Translations under genes and position numbers: made by a program | Assembly: GCA_012728655.1 (NCBI GenBank) | Contig: JAAYEQ010000022.1 | Span: forward strand, 1-46,849 | Origin: Syntrophomonadaceae bacterium | GTDB taxonomy: Bacteria; Bacillota; Syntrophomonadia; Syntrophomonadales; DTU052 | Direction of reading: 5' to 3' | Length of the DNA: 46,849 nucleotides | Shown here: positions 25,395 through 37,285 of the stretch, piece after piece | How positions within the stretch are numbered: the first letter of the stretch is position 1 | Layout of the letters: each line of letters opens with the position of its first letter | Notes under the pieces: model-generated | Told to the model about the DNA's origin: nothing | Database searches by the model: none | Seen by the model: only the letters and a program-made list of their open reading frames with translations

Positions 25395-26132
25395 CTACTG
25401 ATCCAGAATCCGCCTGAGGAACTCCCTGGTCCGCTCGTTGGCAGGGTTGTTGAAAATCACCTCGGGAACGTTTTCCTCCACAATCACCCCGGCGTCCATA
25501 AATACCACCCGGTTGGCCACCTCGCGGGCGAAACCCATCTCGTGAGTAACCACCAGCATGGTCATTCCGCTGCGGGCCAGGTCTTTCATAACCTTCAGGA
25601 CCTCTCCCACCAGTTCAGGGTCCAGGGCGCTGGTCGGTTCATCAAATAAAAGCGCTTCCGGTTCCATCGACAGGGCGCGGGCAATGGCCACCCGCTGTTT
25701 CTGCCCCCCTGAAATCTGATCGGGTTTGGCGTTAATATACTGGACCATGCCCACGAGCTCCAGGTATTTCATGGCGGTTTTCCGGGCGGACTCTTTATCC
25801 TTCTTCAGGACCTTGATCTGGCCAACCATACAGTTGTCCAAAACCGAAAGGTTATTGAAGAGATTGAACTGCTGAAAGACCATGCCCAGCTTGGTCCGGT
25901 AAACCGCATTGGACATTTTCTGTTCAAGGATGTTTACACCGTGAAACAGTATCTCCCCGCTGGTGGGGTATTCGAGCAGGTTCAGGCAGCGGAGCAGAGT
26001 CGACTTTCCCGACCCGCTGGCGCCGATGATGCAAACCACCTCACCCTTGCTGACGGAGAAGTTTATATCTTTTAAGACCTCATTGTTGCCAAAGACTTTT
26101 CGTAAATGCCTTACTTCAATAATCTTGTCCAT
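25395..26132 (-). CDS. polar amino acid ABC transporter ATPase (GlnQ/HisP-like)
   Basis: This 245-residue cytoplasmic ATPase drives import with the adjacent permease and binding protein. Walker A is GASGSGKST, signature SGGQKQR, and Walker [14 protein letters not shown], followed by the H-loop LVVTHEMGF. The ATG at 26132 follows the permease stop, and the SD AAGGAG overlaps that stop. It is the last gene of a three-gene operon. Confidence 0.92.
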   Translation of the reverse strand: MDKIIEVRHLRKVFGNNEVLKDINFSVSKGEVVCIIGASGSGKSTLLRCLNLLEYPTSGEILFHGVNILEQKMSNAVYRTKLGMVFQQFNLFNNLSVLDNCMVGQIKVLKKDKESARKTAMKYLELVGMVQYINAKPDQISGGQKQRVAIARALSMEPEALLFDEPTSALDPELVGEVLKVMKDLARSGMTMLVVTHEMGFAREVANRVVFMDAGVIVEENVPEVIFNNPANERTREFLRRILDQ

Positions 26133-26139
26133 AGCCTGC

Positions 26140-26919
26140 TTACTCCTTGCCCACAATCCTTATTTGCGCCTCGGGTACCGTCTGTGAACCGTGAATAATA
26201 TAGACGGACGGGCCTTCCAGTTTTACCTCAAGATACCGGAGCAGCCTGGTAACCGTAAAAGTCATAATAAAATAGATGATACAGGTGATTAGAAACACTT
26301 CAAAGTACCGGTAATTAATACCCGCCACCGAATTGGAATTGAAAAACAGCTCCGTTACCGAGATAACGCTCAGCACCGAGGTGTCTTTTATATTGATAAC
26401 AAACTCATTGCTGGTTGCGGGCAGAATACTCCGCAAGGCCTGGGGCAGCACGATAAAAGCCATGGTCTGGGTATGAGTCATACCAATGGAGTGGGCCGCT
26501 TCAAACTGGCCCTTGTCCACAGCGAGTATACCGCCCCGCACTATCTCCGCCATATAGGCTCCGGTATTTATGGAAACAATAAATATCCCGGCGGGAATCG
26601 GGTCCAGATGTATACCGTATACCATGGCGGCTCCGTAAAAGATAACCATGGCCTGGCACATCATGGGAGTGCCGCGGAATACCTCAATATAGCTGAGCAG
26701 TATGAAGTTAACGACGCTATAGAGCGTTCTGAGCAGCGGATGGGTCTTATGATCAATAGGAATAGTCCGTATAATCCCGATCAGGATCCCAATAAAAAAT
26801 CCGATAATAGTACCGGATAATGCGATTATAATAGTATTCCTGGCCCCTACCAGGAATAGGGGCCAGTAATGCTGCCATATATAATAAACCCATTCGAAAA
26901 ACGTATTATCCGCAGTCAC
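26140..26919 (-). CDS. polar amino acid ABC transporter permease
   Basis: This 259-residue inner-membrane permease of the HisMQ/GlnP family has about five transmembrane spans. It has the [14 protein letters not shown] loop near residue 78 and the [21 protein letters not shown] coupling loop that contacts the ATPase. One permease gene is present, so it probably forms a homodimer. It lies 32 bases downstream of the binding-protein gene. Confidence 0.9.
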   Translation of the reverse strand: MTADNTFFEWVYYIWQHYWPLFLVGARNTIIIALSGTIIGFFIGILIGIIRTIPIDHKTHPLLRTLYSVVNFILLSYIEVFRGTPMMCQAMVIFYGAAMVYGIHLDPIPAGIFIVSINTGAYMAEIVRGGILAVDKGQFEAAHSIGMTHTQTMAFIVLPQALRSILPATSNEFVINIKDTSVLSVISVTELFFNSNSVAGINYRYFEVFLITCIIYFIMTFTVTRLLRYLEVKLEGPSVYIIHGSQTVPEAQIRIVGKE

Positions 26920-26951
26920 AAGTTATTACACCTCGACAGCCATATGTCCCG

Positions 26952-27779
26952 TTATTGCGCAGAAGGCTGGTTCTTGATGGCTTCATCCATCAGCCTTATT
27001 CTCTCTTCCTCGGAAATTCCGGCCAGGATCTGGTTTATCTTCTCCAGATCGGGGTTGCCCTTCTTAAGACCTACGGCTACGGCTACGTCCTCATCCGAGG
27101 CCTGGAACCCCTTGCCTTCGGCGAACTCAACCATCACAAAATTGGGGTTGGCGGCCGACGCCGAAATTCCTTCCGGTCTTTCAGATACGTACCCGTCAAT
27201 AATACCAGATTCCAGTGCAACGCGCATGGCGGGAAAATCATCCATGGCCGTCTGTTTTTGTACACCCTGGATCTGATCAATTACTGTGTAGTGGAAAGTA
27301 TTTTGCTGGGCGGTAATCTTGGCTCCGGCAAAGTCCTGAATACTGGTGGCATTTTCATAAGGGGAGCCCTTTTTCACCACCATTACCAGTTCCGATCTGT
27401 AGTAGGGGTCCGAAAAATCGAGGGTCTTCTTCCGCTCGGCAGTGGGTGACATGCCGGCGATGATGGCGTCAATGGTACCCGCTTGCACTGCGGCCGGCAG
27501 GCCTTTCCAGGAGGTCTTTACAATAACCAGTTCTCGGCCCAGACCTTCGGCAATGCGTTTCGCAATCTCAACATCGTAGCCACCTGCATACTGGTTGGTA
27601 CCGGCAATCGGAACAGCGCCGTTGCTGTCGTCGGCCTGGGTCCAGTTAAACGGGGGGTATCCACATTCAAGGCCGACCTTGAACTGCTTGGGCTGATCAT
27701 CCCCGCCGCAGCCGGCAGCGGCGACCAGCAACCCCAGGGCCAGGACTGCACACAAGGCCAAAGTCAACATCCTTCTCAT
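26952..27779 (-). CDS. amino acid ABC transporter substrate-binding lipoprotein
   Basis: This 275-residue secreted lipoprotein has a lipobox, VAAAGCGG, at about residue 23 after a hydrophobic signal, so it is anchored outside the membrane. The mature part reads as a family 3 solute-binding protein (VGLECGYPPFNW, GGYDVEIAKRIAEGLG, IDAIIAGMSPTAERKKTLDF). GGAGGGG lies before the ATG at 27779; a GTG six bases upstream is possible. The ligand is probably a polar amino acid. Confidence 0.9.
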   Translation of the reverse strand: MRRMLTLALCAVLALGLLVAAAGCGGDDQPKQFKVGLECGYPPFNWTQADDSNGAVPIAGTNQYAGGYDVEIAKRIAEGLGRELVIVKTSWKGLPAAVQAGTIDAIIAGMSPTAERKKTLDFSDPYYRSELVMVVKKGSPYENATSIQDFAGAKITAQQNTFHYTVIDQIQGVQKQTAMDDFPAMRVALESGIIDGYVSERPEGISASAANPNFVMVEFAEGKGFQASDEDVAVAVGLKKGNPDLEKINQILAGISEEERIRLMDEAIKNQPSAQ

Positions 27780-28051
27780 TACCACTATCCCCTCCACCAA
27801 TTTAAAAATTATGATTCGTCCGCTTGCATCCTGGCCATCAGCCGCTACCGCGAAAGGGAAGAGCAGACCGATGAACAGGGAATGCCTCTGTCTAATATTA
27901 TCATAAATGCTACAATGTTTGTCCCATCTAATCACAAGTAGCACACAAAAAGATCGACTCCAGTGGGAATTTGAGATGGCGGTGGTGTAATTCTCCTGGC
28001 GCTATAAGTGCGGGGATATGGTTGTGTCCGGCTGAGGAAGCCGGAAATCGT

Positions 28052-28801
28052 TCAACGCCAGGGGCTAAGACGCTTCTCTGCCACGTCAATCAGTGTGAAA
28101 AGGAGAAAGCCCATCAAACTTAAGACCACAATCCCCCCGTACATATCCAGGTAGTCCACCCGCAGCCAGGCGTCCATTATAAAATAACCCATTCCAAATT
28201 CGGTACCGAAGGTTTCAGTAAAGAATAAAATCGACACCGCAGTCCCTAGAGCGAGTCTGGTTGCGGTCAAAACCTCGGGAAGCGTGGCCGGCAGTATTAT
28301 CTCGGTCAGCATCTGTATCCGGCTGGCGCCCATTGATTGGAGGGAACGAAAGATCTCGGGAGGAATATTCACTACCGCATCCCGGGAGGAGACGATGATC
28401 TGGAACACGACGATGAGCACAATCATTATCAATTTGGACGCCTCCCCCAGTCCAAACAGCAGCATGACCACCGGAAGCAGGGCCAGTTTAGGCACCGGGT
28501 AGGTAAAATACACCAGGGGGGATAGAAGACGGTTGACCCGTTCATAGGTTCCCATTAAATAACCCAGGGGAACACCGATAATTATGGACAGCCCGATCCC
28601 TCCGAAAATCCGTCCCAGGCTGTACAGCACATGGTTCTCCATTTTTGTGAAAAAATCCTGACCTATATTTATAAACACATCCACCGGGGAGGGAACAATC
28701 GGCAGTCTTATAATCCAGGAAATCAACCACCAGGCAACCAGCACTACCGCCAGGCTACAAAAAGCCCCCCGCCAACTCTCTTTCGACTGCATCGGGATCA
28801 T
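28052..28801 (-). CDS. TauC/SsuC-type ABC transporter permease
   Basis: This 249-residue membrane protein with about six spans belongs to the nitrate/sulfonate/taurine permease family. The coupling loop is IFRSLQSMGASRIQMLTEI. Its ATG overlaps the ATPase stop by four bases, so the two are translated together. It is the last gene of the transporter operon, and a weak hairpin (28028-28046) follows. Confidence 0.9.
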   Translation of the reverse strand: MIPMQSKESWRGAFCSLAVVLVAWWLISWIIRLPIVPSPVDVFINIGQDFFTKMENHVLYSLGRIFGGIGLSIIIGVPLGYLMGTYERVNRLLSPLVYFTYPVPKLALLPVVMLLFGLGEASKLIMIVLIVVFQIIVSSRDAVVNIPPEIFRSLQSMGASRIQMLTEIILPATLPEVLTATRLALGTAVSILFFTETFGTEFGMGYFIMDAWLRVDYLDMYGGIVVLSLMGFLLFTLIDVAEKRLSPWR

Positions 28802-29541
28802 CCTCTGGTCAGCAGATTGCGCAAATAGCTCGACATTTCTATATAATAATCATTCCTTGACCGCAGGTTGTCCTGGTTGAAGCACGGGTTGTCAACAACT
28901 TCCAGTATCCTGCCGGGAGAAGGTGAAAATACTGCGATTTTGCGCCCCAAGTACAGGGCTTCATCAACGCTGTGAGTAACAAATACCGTATTAACCGGAT
29001 TCTGGTGCCAGGCTTTCAGGAAAAGCTCCTGCACCTCTTCCCGGGTGATGGCATCCAAAGCCGAAAAAGGCTCGTCCATCAGCAGCAGATCAGGCTTCAT
29101 CATGAAAGCCCGGGCCAAAGCCACCCGCTGCTGCTGGCCGCCGCTGAGCTCTCTGGGATACCGGTGCAGCAGGTCCTCTATTCCGAGCTGTTTCAGCAAC
29201 CAGCTTCCGTAATCATCCAGCTCGGCACGCCCCTGTTTAATTTTCAGCCCCAGCACAACATTCTGGTAAACCGTCTTCCACGGCAGCAGCCCATAGTTTT
29301 GGAGGACCAAACCAATACGCTGATTCCGTGGATCAATCCCTTTACCGTCTATCAAAACGCTGCCCTCAAAATCAGTCAGTATGCCGGACAGAACATGGAG
29401 CAGGGTGGACTTGCCACAGCCGGAAGGCCCGATGACGGTATAGAGTTCCCTGGTATCCATGGAAATGTTGACTTTATTCAGCGCCAGGATCTCCCCGCGG
29501 CGGGTTTTATATTTTACCGACAGATCCCTGATGGTAATCAC
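28798..29541 (-). CDS. TauB/SsuB-type ABC transporter ATPase
   Basis: This 247-residue ATPase has Walker A GPSGCGKST, signature ELSGGQQQR, Walker B LLLMDEPFSALD and switch FVTHSVDEALYL. I use the GTG at 29541, which overlaps the binding-protein stop (GTGA) and has GGGAG upstream, rather than the longer frame from 29622 that would run deep into the previous gene. The last residues overlap the permease start. Substrate is set by the partner binding protein. Confidence 0.9.
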   Translation of the reverse strand: MITIRDLSVKYKTRRGEILALNKVNISMDTRELYTVIGPSGCGKSTLLHVLSGILTDFEGSVLIDGKGIDPRNQRIGLVLQNYGLLPWKTVYQNVVLGLKIKQGRAELDDYGSWLLKQLGIEDLLHRYPRELSGGQQQRVALARAFMMKPDLLLMDEPFSALDAITREEVQELFLKAWHQNPVNTVFVTHSVDEALYLGRKIAVFSPSPGRILEVVDNPCFNQDNLRSRNDYYIEMSSYLRNLLTRG

Positions 29542-30497
29542 TGTATCTCCCTCAGAATCTCTTGATCCACCAGGTCCGAGTATTGATAATCCCTCTGGAT
29601 CAGGTTCTTTTCCTTCATCCACTTAACGACATCCGCTACCACCTGCGGATCGGGGAGACTCGCCTTGTCATAGGCAGGAAGCTGTATGGATTCCTGCAAC
29701 CCGGCCGGGAAACTTTGAACTTCGACAACATAATCGATATAGCTGGATGCAGGTGCCGTTTTCAGGTACTCTACCGCCCGGTTGTAGGCACGGAAGACTG
29801 CCTTGATCTCCTCCCGGTTCCGCCTCAGGCTCTCGGAGGTAAACGCAATGGCCCCGGCTTTACCGATTACCTCACTGGTGCTGGCCAGAACCCGGGCTCC
29901 GTTCTTCACCCCCAAACCTGCCAGGGGGTGCGGAAGGATGGCGGCATCAATCTTGCCGCCTTGGAGCATCTCCAGGCGGTTAGACAGCGCCGGAATGTCC
30001 ACTTTCTTTACATCATCATCTGAAATTCCGGCCGATTCCAACATCCGGTCGGCAGTGTACTCCATGATGGTATTGTAGGAAAGGCCGAGGCTTTTGCCCT
30101 TGATGTCAGCCATCATTTCGATATCGGATCCCTTCCCCGCCATCAGTTCAATATCGCCATCGTTCTTGGATACTATCTTTAGATCAATACCCCCCTCATT
30201 GGAAAAAACAACGGCCACAATATCGGTGATAACGCCATCCAGCCGACCTGCCTGCAGGGCACTGTCTCTGTCGCGGGCACTCTTGAAATGCTCTATCTCA
30301 ACCGTAACTCCCTCATCTTCAAAGTAGCCGTTCCTGTCGGCTATGATAAGCGGGATCGACTCCACATCCGGCATCACGCCGATAGTAATGGTTTTCTTCG
30401 CCTCTCGGTTTACTTCTGACGGGTTTGTTCCGCGGTCACAACCGGTCACGCCCAGGCCAATAACGGCGGCAATGATAAATATCATTACTCTTTTCAC
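29538..30497 (-). CDS. TauA/NMT1-type ABC transporter substrate-binding lipoprotein
   Basis: This 319-residue lipoprotein has lipobox GVTGCDRG near residue 20. It follows the NMT1/SsuA-like pattern (TIGVMPDVESIPLIIADRNG, YFEDEGVTVEIEHF, RDSALQAGRLDGVITD). Family ligands include sulfonates, taurine, nitrate and pyrimidine precursors; sequence alone does not choose. GTG start at 30497 with GGGGGATT upstream. First gene of the A-B-C operon. Confidence 0.88.
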   Translation of the reverse strand: MKRVMIFIIAAVIGLGVTGCDRGTNPSEVNREAKKTITIGVMPDVESIPLIIADRNGYFEDEGVTVEIEHFKSARDRDSALQAGRLDGVITDIVAVVFSNEGGIDLKIVSKNDGDIELMAGKGSDIEMMADIKGKSLGLSYNTIMEYTADRMLESAGISDDDVKKVDIPALSNRLEMLQGGKIDAAILPHPLAGLGVKNGARVLASTSEVIGKAGAIAFTSESLRRNREEIKAVFRAYNRAVEYLKTAPASSYIDYVVEVQSFPAGLQESIQLPAYDKASLPDPQVVADVVKWMKEKNLIQRDYQYSDLVDQEILREIQ

Positions 30498-30561
30498 TGC
30501 AATCCCCCTCTCTGCGTTACGATTTTTGGGCCTGTCTCTAAAGATTATAGCTTATCTTTGT

Positions 30562-31455
30562 TCAAAGCTGCACCTGATTTGCTTCCCTGCGCAGGCTGCC
30601 GATCTGAGCGGTCAGCATCCCCGACAGCATCAGAGCGCATCCCATTATCTCGGTTCCGCTCATCCTCTCTCCCAGTATCAAATAACCGCCGACAGCGGCA
30701 AACACCGTTTCCATGCTTAGAATTATGGCGGCGTTGGCGGGCGGGGCGTATTTCTGAGCGACAACCTGCAGGGTGTAGGCAATCCCCGTCGAGAATACCC
30801 CGCCATATATTATGACGATGTAAGCGGCGAGTATATCAGCCCATACTATGGTTTCGGCCACCACCGCCACCGCCATGCTTAGCACCGAACAGACCAAATA
30901 CTGGAGGCATGACAGCTTCAACGCATCAATCCGGCGGGAGAAATACCCGATGAGCAGGATGTGAACCGCCCAGAAAAACGCTCCCATAAACTGCAGCATA
31001 TCCCCGAAATTTATAGTCAAGGCTTCCTTGATGCACAGGAGGTAGAGCCCGCTTGCAGCCAGAACGCTACCCAGGAGACTGCTTGTACCTATTTTCCGGC
31101 CCAGCAGTATACTGATTAACGGCACCAGAACCACATACAGACCGGTGATAAATGCCGCCTTTCCTGCGGTAGTATAAACGAGACCTACCTGCTGCAGGGA
31201 TACCCCGCCAAACAGCACCGAACCGGCAATAATTCCCGGCACTACTGCATTCTTAAACTCCCGGCGCGAGCTCTGTGCATCACGGCGAAAATAGAATATA
31301 AGCGGAACCAGGGACAAACTGCCGAGAAAAAACCTCACACCGTTGAATGTAAAAGGGCCGACATAATCCATGCCAACCCTTTGAGCAACAAATGCGAGCC
31401 CCCAGATCGCCGCGGCAATCAGCAACAACAAGTTTGATTTAAAGACACTCATCAT
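30562..31455 (-). CDS. EamA/DMT-family transporter
   Basis: This 297-residue inner-membrane protein has about ten helices arranged as two EamA repeats (starting LLLIAAAIWGLAFVAQRVG at 8 and FMGAFFWAVHILLIGYF near 155). Family members export amino acids and other metabolites. It lies 64 bases upstream of the Tau-type operon on the same strand. No strong SD was found at the first ATG. Substrate unknown. Confidence 0.85.
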   Translation of the reverse strand: MMSVFKSNLLLLIAAAIWGLAFVAQRVGMDYVGPFTFNGVRFFLGSLSLVPLIFYFRRDAQSSRREFKNAVVPGIIAGSVLFGGVSLQQVGLVYTTAGKAAFITGLYVVLVPLISILLGRKIGTSSLLGSVLAASGLYLLCIKEALTINFGDMLQFMGAFFWAVHILLIGYFSRRIDALKLSCLQYLVCSVLSMAVAVVAETIVWADILAAYIVIIYGGVFSTGIAYTLQVVAQKYAPPANAAIILSMETVFAAVGGYLILGERMSGTEIMGCALMLSGMLTAQIGSLRREANQVQL

Positions 31456-31913
31456 TCAACTCCTGTTGGCACGACTCACGGTTTAAATCCTTCTGTGAAA
31501 CTTGCATCTCTCGAACGAACTGCCATGCCGCCGGGCAAATAATTAAGGACGGCCGCCCGGCCGGCATTTTCTCACCGGGTGACCCACCCTTCTCTATCCG
31601 CCGCCGGTCCTGATCCTTTGCCGGTCCGGGGCGGCACTGTGTTTACATTCACCCGGGGTCATATCCGGGCTCGTGCGAGTAACTATTCTTTTACTTTAAC
31701 ACTTAATACGCTTTTTTTAAATCTCCCGGCTCTATCCTCAAGTCATTATTCCATACAACGAGTGCATCTTGATTCTGCTGAGCCTTTTGCGCTCCCTCCA
31801 ATCCCCCCAAGCCATCATTCCGAATGTTTTGGGCCTTAATTGGGCAACCAGTTTCTTTGCCCTCCATTCTCCTCCAGCCGTCATTCCGAACAATAAGCCC
31901 ATCTGTTGCCTGA
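31456..31913. repeat. intergenic region with degenerate ATTCCGAA-type repeats
   Basis: No gene is seen in this gap. Two 30-base copies, 31795-31824 and 31861-31890, start CCTCCA and end TCATTCCGAA and are 66 bases apart. A weaker third copy begins AGTCATTATTCC at about 31741. GTCATTCCGAA also recurs at 40111. They look like remnants of a dispersed repeat family. Confidence 0.5.
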
Positions 31914-32990
31914 TTATCTCTCTTCTTCTATAACCTCGGCTATCGTTCCTCCGGCCAGGACCTGTTCTCCTTCATATAAGACCACCGCCTGCCCGGGGGT
32001 AACGGCTCTCTGGGGCTGTTCAAATACCACCTTCAGCCGCCGGTTTTCCAGGGGTATAGCGGTGGCATTAACCCGCGGAGCGGTATACCTGATTTTCGCG
32101 GTCACCTTCCTGGGTTCCGGGAACGGTTTGCCGGAAACATAATTAACCTGATCGGCAACCAGACCGGGTTTGAAAAGCTCCTGCTGCGCCCCCACCCAGA
32201 CCTCATGTGTTTCGGGGTCGATCCTGGTAACAAAGACCGGTTTCCCCAGAGCCAGTCCCAGTCCCCGGCGCTGTCCAATGGTGTAGCGGTGAATGCCCCG
32301 GTGCCAACCCAGGTAATCCCCTTTGGCGGATCGGAACCGCCCTGGGGGAGGCACCTCTCCCGTATACTTCTCAACGAAGTCCCCATAATCACCGTCGGAG
32401 ATGAAGCAGATTTCCTGGCTTTCAGCCTTATAAGCAACCGGTAAACCGGCCCTCTCCGCCATGGCCCGCACCTGCGATTTATGGTATTCTCCCAAAGGCA
32501 GGAGGGTATGGGCCAACTGGTGCTGGTTCATGGTATACAGGAAGTAGCTCTGGTCCTTCCTCGGATCCAGGCCGGTTAACAATACATACTCCCCGTCCCG
32601 GCGCTGAATGCGGGCATAGTGACCGGTAGCAATATAGTCAAAGCCCATGGCCAGGGCTTTGTCAAGGAGGGAACCAAATTTCAGCCGGCGGTTGCACTCG
32701 ACGCAGGGGTTGGGGGTCCTGCCGGCCAGGTACTCCTGAACGAACGGGTCAATAACCTGCGCCTGAAACTCATCCCTAAAGTTCATAACGTAATGAGGTA
32801 TCTGCAGATGGGCCGCCACCCGGCGGGCGTCATTTACGGCACTCAGGCTGCAGCAGGCTTTGGAATCATCGTCCTCCCGGGGCCAGATCTGCATGGTCAT
32901 TCCCACCACTTCATACCCCCGGTTCTTGAGCAGCCAGGCTGTTACCGAGCTGTCAACCCCCCCGCTCATCGCAACCAATACCCTGGACAT
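31914..32990 (-). CDS. mnmA: tRNA-specific 2-thiouridylase MnmA
   Basis: This 358-residue enzyme thiolates U34 of Lys, Glu and Gln tRNAs using sulfur relayed from a cysteine desulfurase, here plausibly IscS at 37.3 kb. The PP-loop [15 protein letters not shown] is at the N-terminus. The catalytic cysteines are in NPCVECNRR (about 99) and SQEICFI (about 196). The C-terminal beta-barrel ends normally. No strong SD precedes the ATG. It is a monocistronic-looking gene convergent with nothing close by. Confidence 0.94.
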   Translation of the reverse strand: MSRVLVAMSGGVDSSVTAWLLKNRGYEVVGMTMQIWPREDDDSKACCSLSAVNDARRVAAHLQIPHYVMNFRDEFQAQVIDPFVQEYLAGRTPNPCVECNRRLKFGSLLDKALAMGFDYIATGHYARIQRRDGEYVLLTGLDPRKDQSYFLYTMNQHQLAHTLLPLGEYHKSQVRAMAERAGLPVAYKAESQEICFISDGDYGDFVEKYTGEVPPPGRFRSAKGDYLGWHRGIHRYTIGQRRGLGLALGKPVFVTRIDPETHEVWVGAQQELFKPGLVADQVNYVSGKPFPEPRKVTAKIRYTAPRVNATAIPLENRRLKVVFEQPQRAVTPGQAVVLYEGEQVLAGGTIAEVIEEER

Positions 32991-33302
32991 GTGTTAACAC
33001 CATCCCATTTCCTTCGATCATCCGGAAGCTGCGCGTTGCCTCACTCCAGGCATTATTATCCGGCAGCCTCCCACAATAAATCCATTTTGGCAAGGGTCCC
33101 GGCCGGATTGGCCCTCACTCGCCCGGGTAAAGACCCGTCATCGCGCGGCGAGAGCCATCCCTTCCACATCGCCGGGACCATCCGGTAATAACATTTTAGA
33201 ACAAACCTGCGGCCACGTCGAACCCGGGCGGCACTGTTGTCCAGGACTGCAGGGTGCCTTACTGTTCCAAGGAGCGGGAGCGTACGCACGGGCGTTAACG
33301 GC
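32991..33302. other. intergenic region, no gene or motif recognised
   Basis: About 310 GC-rich bases between mnmA and metA. No supported ORF, no S-box or T-box consensus, and no strong terminator could be seen. Confidence 0.4.
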
Positions 33303-34220
33303 TCACTTTATTTCATTCAAATCGTACGGGGTTTCCTGATATACGTGGTAGTTCAGCCAGTTGGAGAACAGCAGGAAACCATGGCTGCGCCACAAAACCC
33401 GGGGAGGTTTTGTGGGGTCGTTGTCGGGAAAGTAATTTACAGGCATTTGTATGGGCAACCCCTTGGCAAGATCCCGCTCATACTCGTACTTCAAGGTAAG
33501 CGGATCATACTCGGAGTGGCCGGTCACAAAAACCTGCCGTCCATCCAGGCTGCTGACGATGTAGATTCCAGCCACTTCGGATTCAGCCAGAATCTCCAGT
33601 TCGGGAACCTTTTCTATGTCGCTTTTCAGAACCTCGGTATGCCGGGAATGGGGCGCATAGAATATGTCATCGAACCCGCGCAGTAAAGGCTTGTTTTTCA
33701 CGCAAACCCGGTGTTCGAATACGCCAAACATCTTCTGCGGCAACGGATATTTGGGTATGCCGTAATGATAGTATAAACCGGCCTGCGCTCCCACACAGAT
33801 ATGGAAGGTTGAAAAGACATGGGTTCGAGTCCATTTCATTATTTCCTTCAATTCCTCCCAGTAATTCCACTGCTCAAAATCAAGCAGTTCTACCGGAGCG
33901 CCGGTGATGATCATCCCGTCAAATTTTTGATCACAAACCTCTGAAATCGTCTGGTAAAAGTTATCCAGGTGAGCTTGGGATGTATTCTTGCTCTGGTGAG
34001 TTTCCGGATGCAAGAGAACGATTTCCACCTGCAGAGGCGTGTTGGCCAGCAAGCGCAGCAGCTGAGTTTCCGTAATCTCCTTCCGGGGCATGATGTTGAG
34101 TATGGCAATTCTCAACGGCCTGATATCCTGGTGCAGTGCCCGCTTCTCGTGCATTACGAAAACATTCTCGTTTTGTAAGATGCTGCTGGCAGGCAGATCA
34201 TCCGGAATAATAATGGGCAT
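33303..34220 (-). CDS. metA: homoserine O-acetyltransferase MetA
   Basis: This 305-residue enzyme of the MetA family activates homoserine for methionine synthesis. The catalytic Cys is in [10 protein letters not shown], and His and Glu of the triad in VTGHSEYD. The specificity segment reads [11 protein letters not shown] Glu where E. coli MetA has Gly is the known marker for acetyl-CoA rather than succinyl-CoA use, which fits the neighbouring O-acetylhomoserine-type enzyme. The start at 34220 ([11 protein letters not shown]) fits the family, with GAAAGGA upstream. Divergent from metY. Confidence 0.92.
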   Translation of the reverse strand: MPIIIPDDLPASSILQNENVFVMHEKRALHQDIRPLRIAILNIMPRKEITETQLLRLLANTPLQVEIVLLHPETHQSKNTSQAHLDNFYQTISEVCDQKFDGMIITGAPVELLDFEQWNYWEELKEIMKWTRTHVFSTFHICVGAQAGLYYHYGIPKYPLPQKMFGVFEHRVCVKNKPLLRGFDDIFYAPHSRHTEVLKSDIEKVPELEILAESEVAGIYIVSSLDGRQVFVTGHSEYDPLTLKYEYERDLAKGLPIQMPVNYFPDNDPTKPPRVLWRSHGFLLFSNWLNYHVYQETPYDLNEIK

Positions 34221-34339
34221 GGACATCATCCTTTCTTGAAATAGGGATAAATCTTACTATTTTTATAGTTTTTATTGGTATTATAGGATATGGTCAAATA
34301 ACATTGCAAGAGTAACGACGATTGCCAAATACTTAATCG

Positions 34340-34368
34340 TTGACAATGCTGCGGTAAAGTGATTTAAT
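34340..34368 (+). promoter_or_regulatory. consensus promoter for metY-cysK
   Basis: TTGACA (34340-34345), a 17-base spacer and TTTAAT (34363-34368) precede metY. No S-box riboswitch is present in the leader, so control by SAM would need a protein regulator. Confidence 0.65.
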
Positions 34369-34392
34369 CAATAAAGTATATCGGTTTACTAG

Positions 34393-35739
<1,347 letters not shown>

Positions 35740-35816
35740 AAAAGGTTGGGAGCCGCTGTTTTCCATAAACCTCAGGCCTATGCCGACTTTTATTATCGAG
35801 AACGGAGGTAAAAACC

Positions 35817-36752
35817 ATGTCCAGAATTGCGCGGAGTCTTACCGACTTGATAGGTAATACACCGCTCCTCGAACCCGTTAACTACAGCCGGTCGCAGAAC
35901 ATCACCGCCCGGCTGCTGTTTAAGCTGGAGTATTTCAATCCGGCCGGCAGCGTCAAGGACCGCATCGGGTATGCCATGATCAAGGATGCCGAGGACAACG
36001 GGATATTGCGCCCGGATTCCGTTATTATCGAACCTACCAGCGGCAATACCGGGATCGCTCTTGCCTTCGTGGCCGCGGCCAAAGGCTACCGGCTTATCCT
36101 TACTATGCCGGAAACCATGAGCCTGGAACGCCGCAACCTGTTGAAAGCCCTGGGAGCGGAGCTGGTATTGACTCCCGGAGCGGAGGGAATGGCGGGCGCC
36201 ATCAGGAAGGCCCAGGAACTGGCGGCCGAGATTCCCCATTCATTCATACCCCAGCAGTTTGAAAACCCCGCCAACCCGGAGATTCACCGCCGGACCACCG
36301 CCGAGGAGATATGGCGTGATACCGAGGGTGAGGTTGACATGTTCGTTGCCGGAGTTGGAACCGGAGGTACTCTGACCGGGGTGGGTGAAGTCCTTAAGTC
36401 CAGGAAGCCGGGGTTCAAACTGGTCGCGGTAGAGCCCTACGACTCGCCGGTACTCTCCGGAGGCAGCCCGGGGCCTCACGGAATACAGGGAATTGGAGCC
36501 GGGTTTGTTCCGAAGGTTCTCAATACCGGTATTATTGACGAGATCGTTAAGGTAAAGACCGACGAAGCATTTGACACTGCGCGCAAGCTTGCCAATACCG
36601 AGGGACTCCTGGTTGGTATATCCTCCGGGGCTGCAGCGTTTGCCGCCACCCAGATTGCCAGACGACCTGAAAACAGCGGCAAAACCATTGTAGCTTTGCT
36701 TCCCGACACCGGTGAAAGATATCTGTCCACGCAGTTGTTTCAAGGTACGTAA
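35817..36752 (+). CDS. cysK: cysteine synthase A
   Basis: This 311-residue PLP enzyme forms cysteine from O-acetylserine and sulfide. It has the Lys in GSVKDRIGY, the substrate loop [11 protein letters not shown], the QFENPANP segment, and [15 protein letters not shown] for PLP phosphate. ACGGAGGTAAAAACC precedes the ATG. It is probably co-transcribed with metY as a direct sulfhydrylation unit and ends at a strong terminator. Confidence 0.95.
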   Translation: MSRIARSLTDLIGNTPLLEPVNYSRSQNITARLLFKLEYFNPAGSVKDRIGYAMIKDAEDNGILRPDSVIIEPTSGNTGIALAFVAAAKGYRLILTMPETMSLERRNLLKALGAELVLTPGAEGMAGAIRKAQELAAEIPHSFIPQQFENPANPEIHRRTTAEEIWRDTEGEVDMFVAGVGTGGTLTGVGEVLKSRKPGFKLVAVEPYDSPVLSGGSPGPHGIQGIGAGFVPKVLNTGIIDEIVKVKTDEAFDTARKLANTEGLLVGISSGAAAFAATQIARRPENSGKTIVALLPDTGERYLSTQLFQGT

Positions 36753-36774
36753 GTCAAAAAGGATCAAGAATGCA

Positions 36775-36817
36775 GGGGAGGTACATTCCGTAAATCCGGA
36801 GATGTACCTCCCCTTTT
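36775..36817 (+). terminator. terminator after cysK
   Basis: A perfect 12-bp stem (GGGGAGGTACAT with ATGTACCTCCCC) is followed by TTTT, 23 bases past the cysK stop. Confidence 0.88.
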
Positions 36818-36898
36818 ATAACTTGTGTAAGCGGGATCAGCAGCTTAAGGTTCCAAGCCGACCCGCCATCTCGCGCCAATGCGTTCCCAATTACGCCG

Positions 36899-37285
36899 TT
36901 AATTATTATTTGATCTGACCTTCTCCTGGTACTGGTTGATGGCTTCATGAAGCGCTTCGGCAGCCAGGTTGGAACAGTGCATCTTAACCGGCGGCAGCCC
37001 ATCCAGGGCTTCAGCCACGGCTTTATTGGTGATGGCACGGGCTTCTTCCAGGGTCTTGCCCTTCACCATCTCGGTGACCATGCTGCTGGTGGCTATAGCA
37101 GCGGCACAACCGAAGGTCTTAAATTTGATGTCCTCGATTCGGTTATCCTCCACCTTGATCTCGATCTGCATCACATCGCCGCAGACCGGGTTCCCTACTT
37201 TACCGACTCCGCTCGGGTTTTCGATTGTGCCCACATTCCGCGGGTTAAGAAAATGATCCATCACCTTCTCAGAATACAACGCCAT
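36899..37285 (-). CDS. iscU: Fe-S cluster assembly scaffold IscU/NifU-N
   Basis: This 128-residue scaffold builds Fe-S clusters with sulfur from IscS. The three conserved Cys are visible: NPVCGD, FGCAAAIA and KMHCSNLA. The aspartate after the first Cys is kept. Its ATG directly follows the iscS stop (TAGATG), so they are co-translated. No hscA, hscB or fdx genes follow, as is usual in Clostridia. Confidence 0.94.
   Translation of the reverse strand: MALYSEKVMDHFLNPRNVGTIENPSGVGKVGNPVCGDVMQIEIKVEDNRIEDIKFKTFGCAAAIATSSMVTEMVKGKTLEEARAITNKAVAEALDGLPPVKMHCSNLAAEALHEAINQYQEKVRSNNN

Noticed and set aside
31795-31890. Two 30-base repeats with a 36-base interval, resembling a minimal CRISPR array
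   Set aside because: Only two diverged copies, no third true repeat and no cas genes in the window.
33815-33840. GGGTTCGAGTCC resembling a tRNA T-arm
   Set aside because: It lies inside metA coding sequence and no cloverleaf can be drawn around it.
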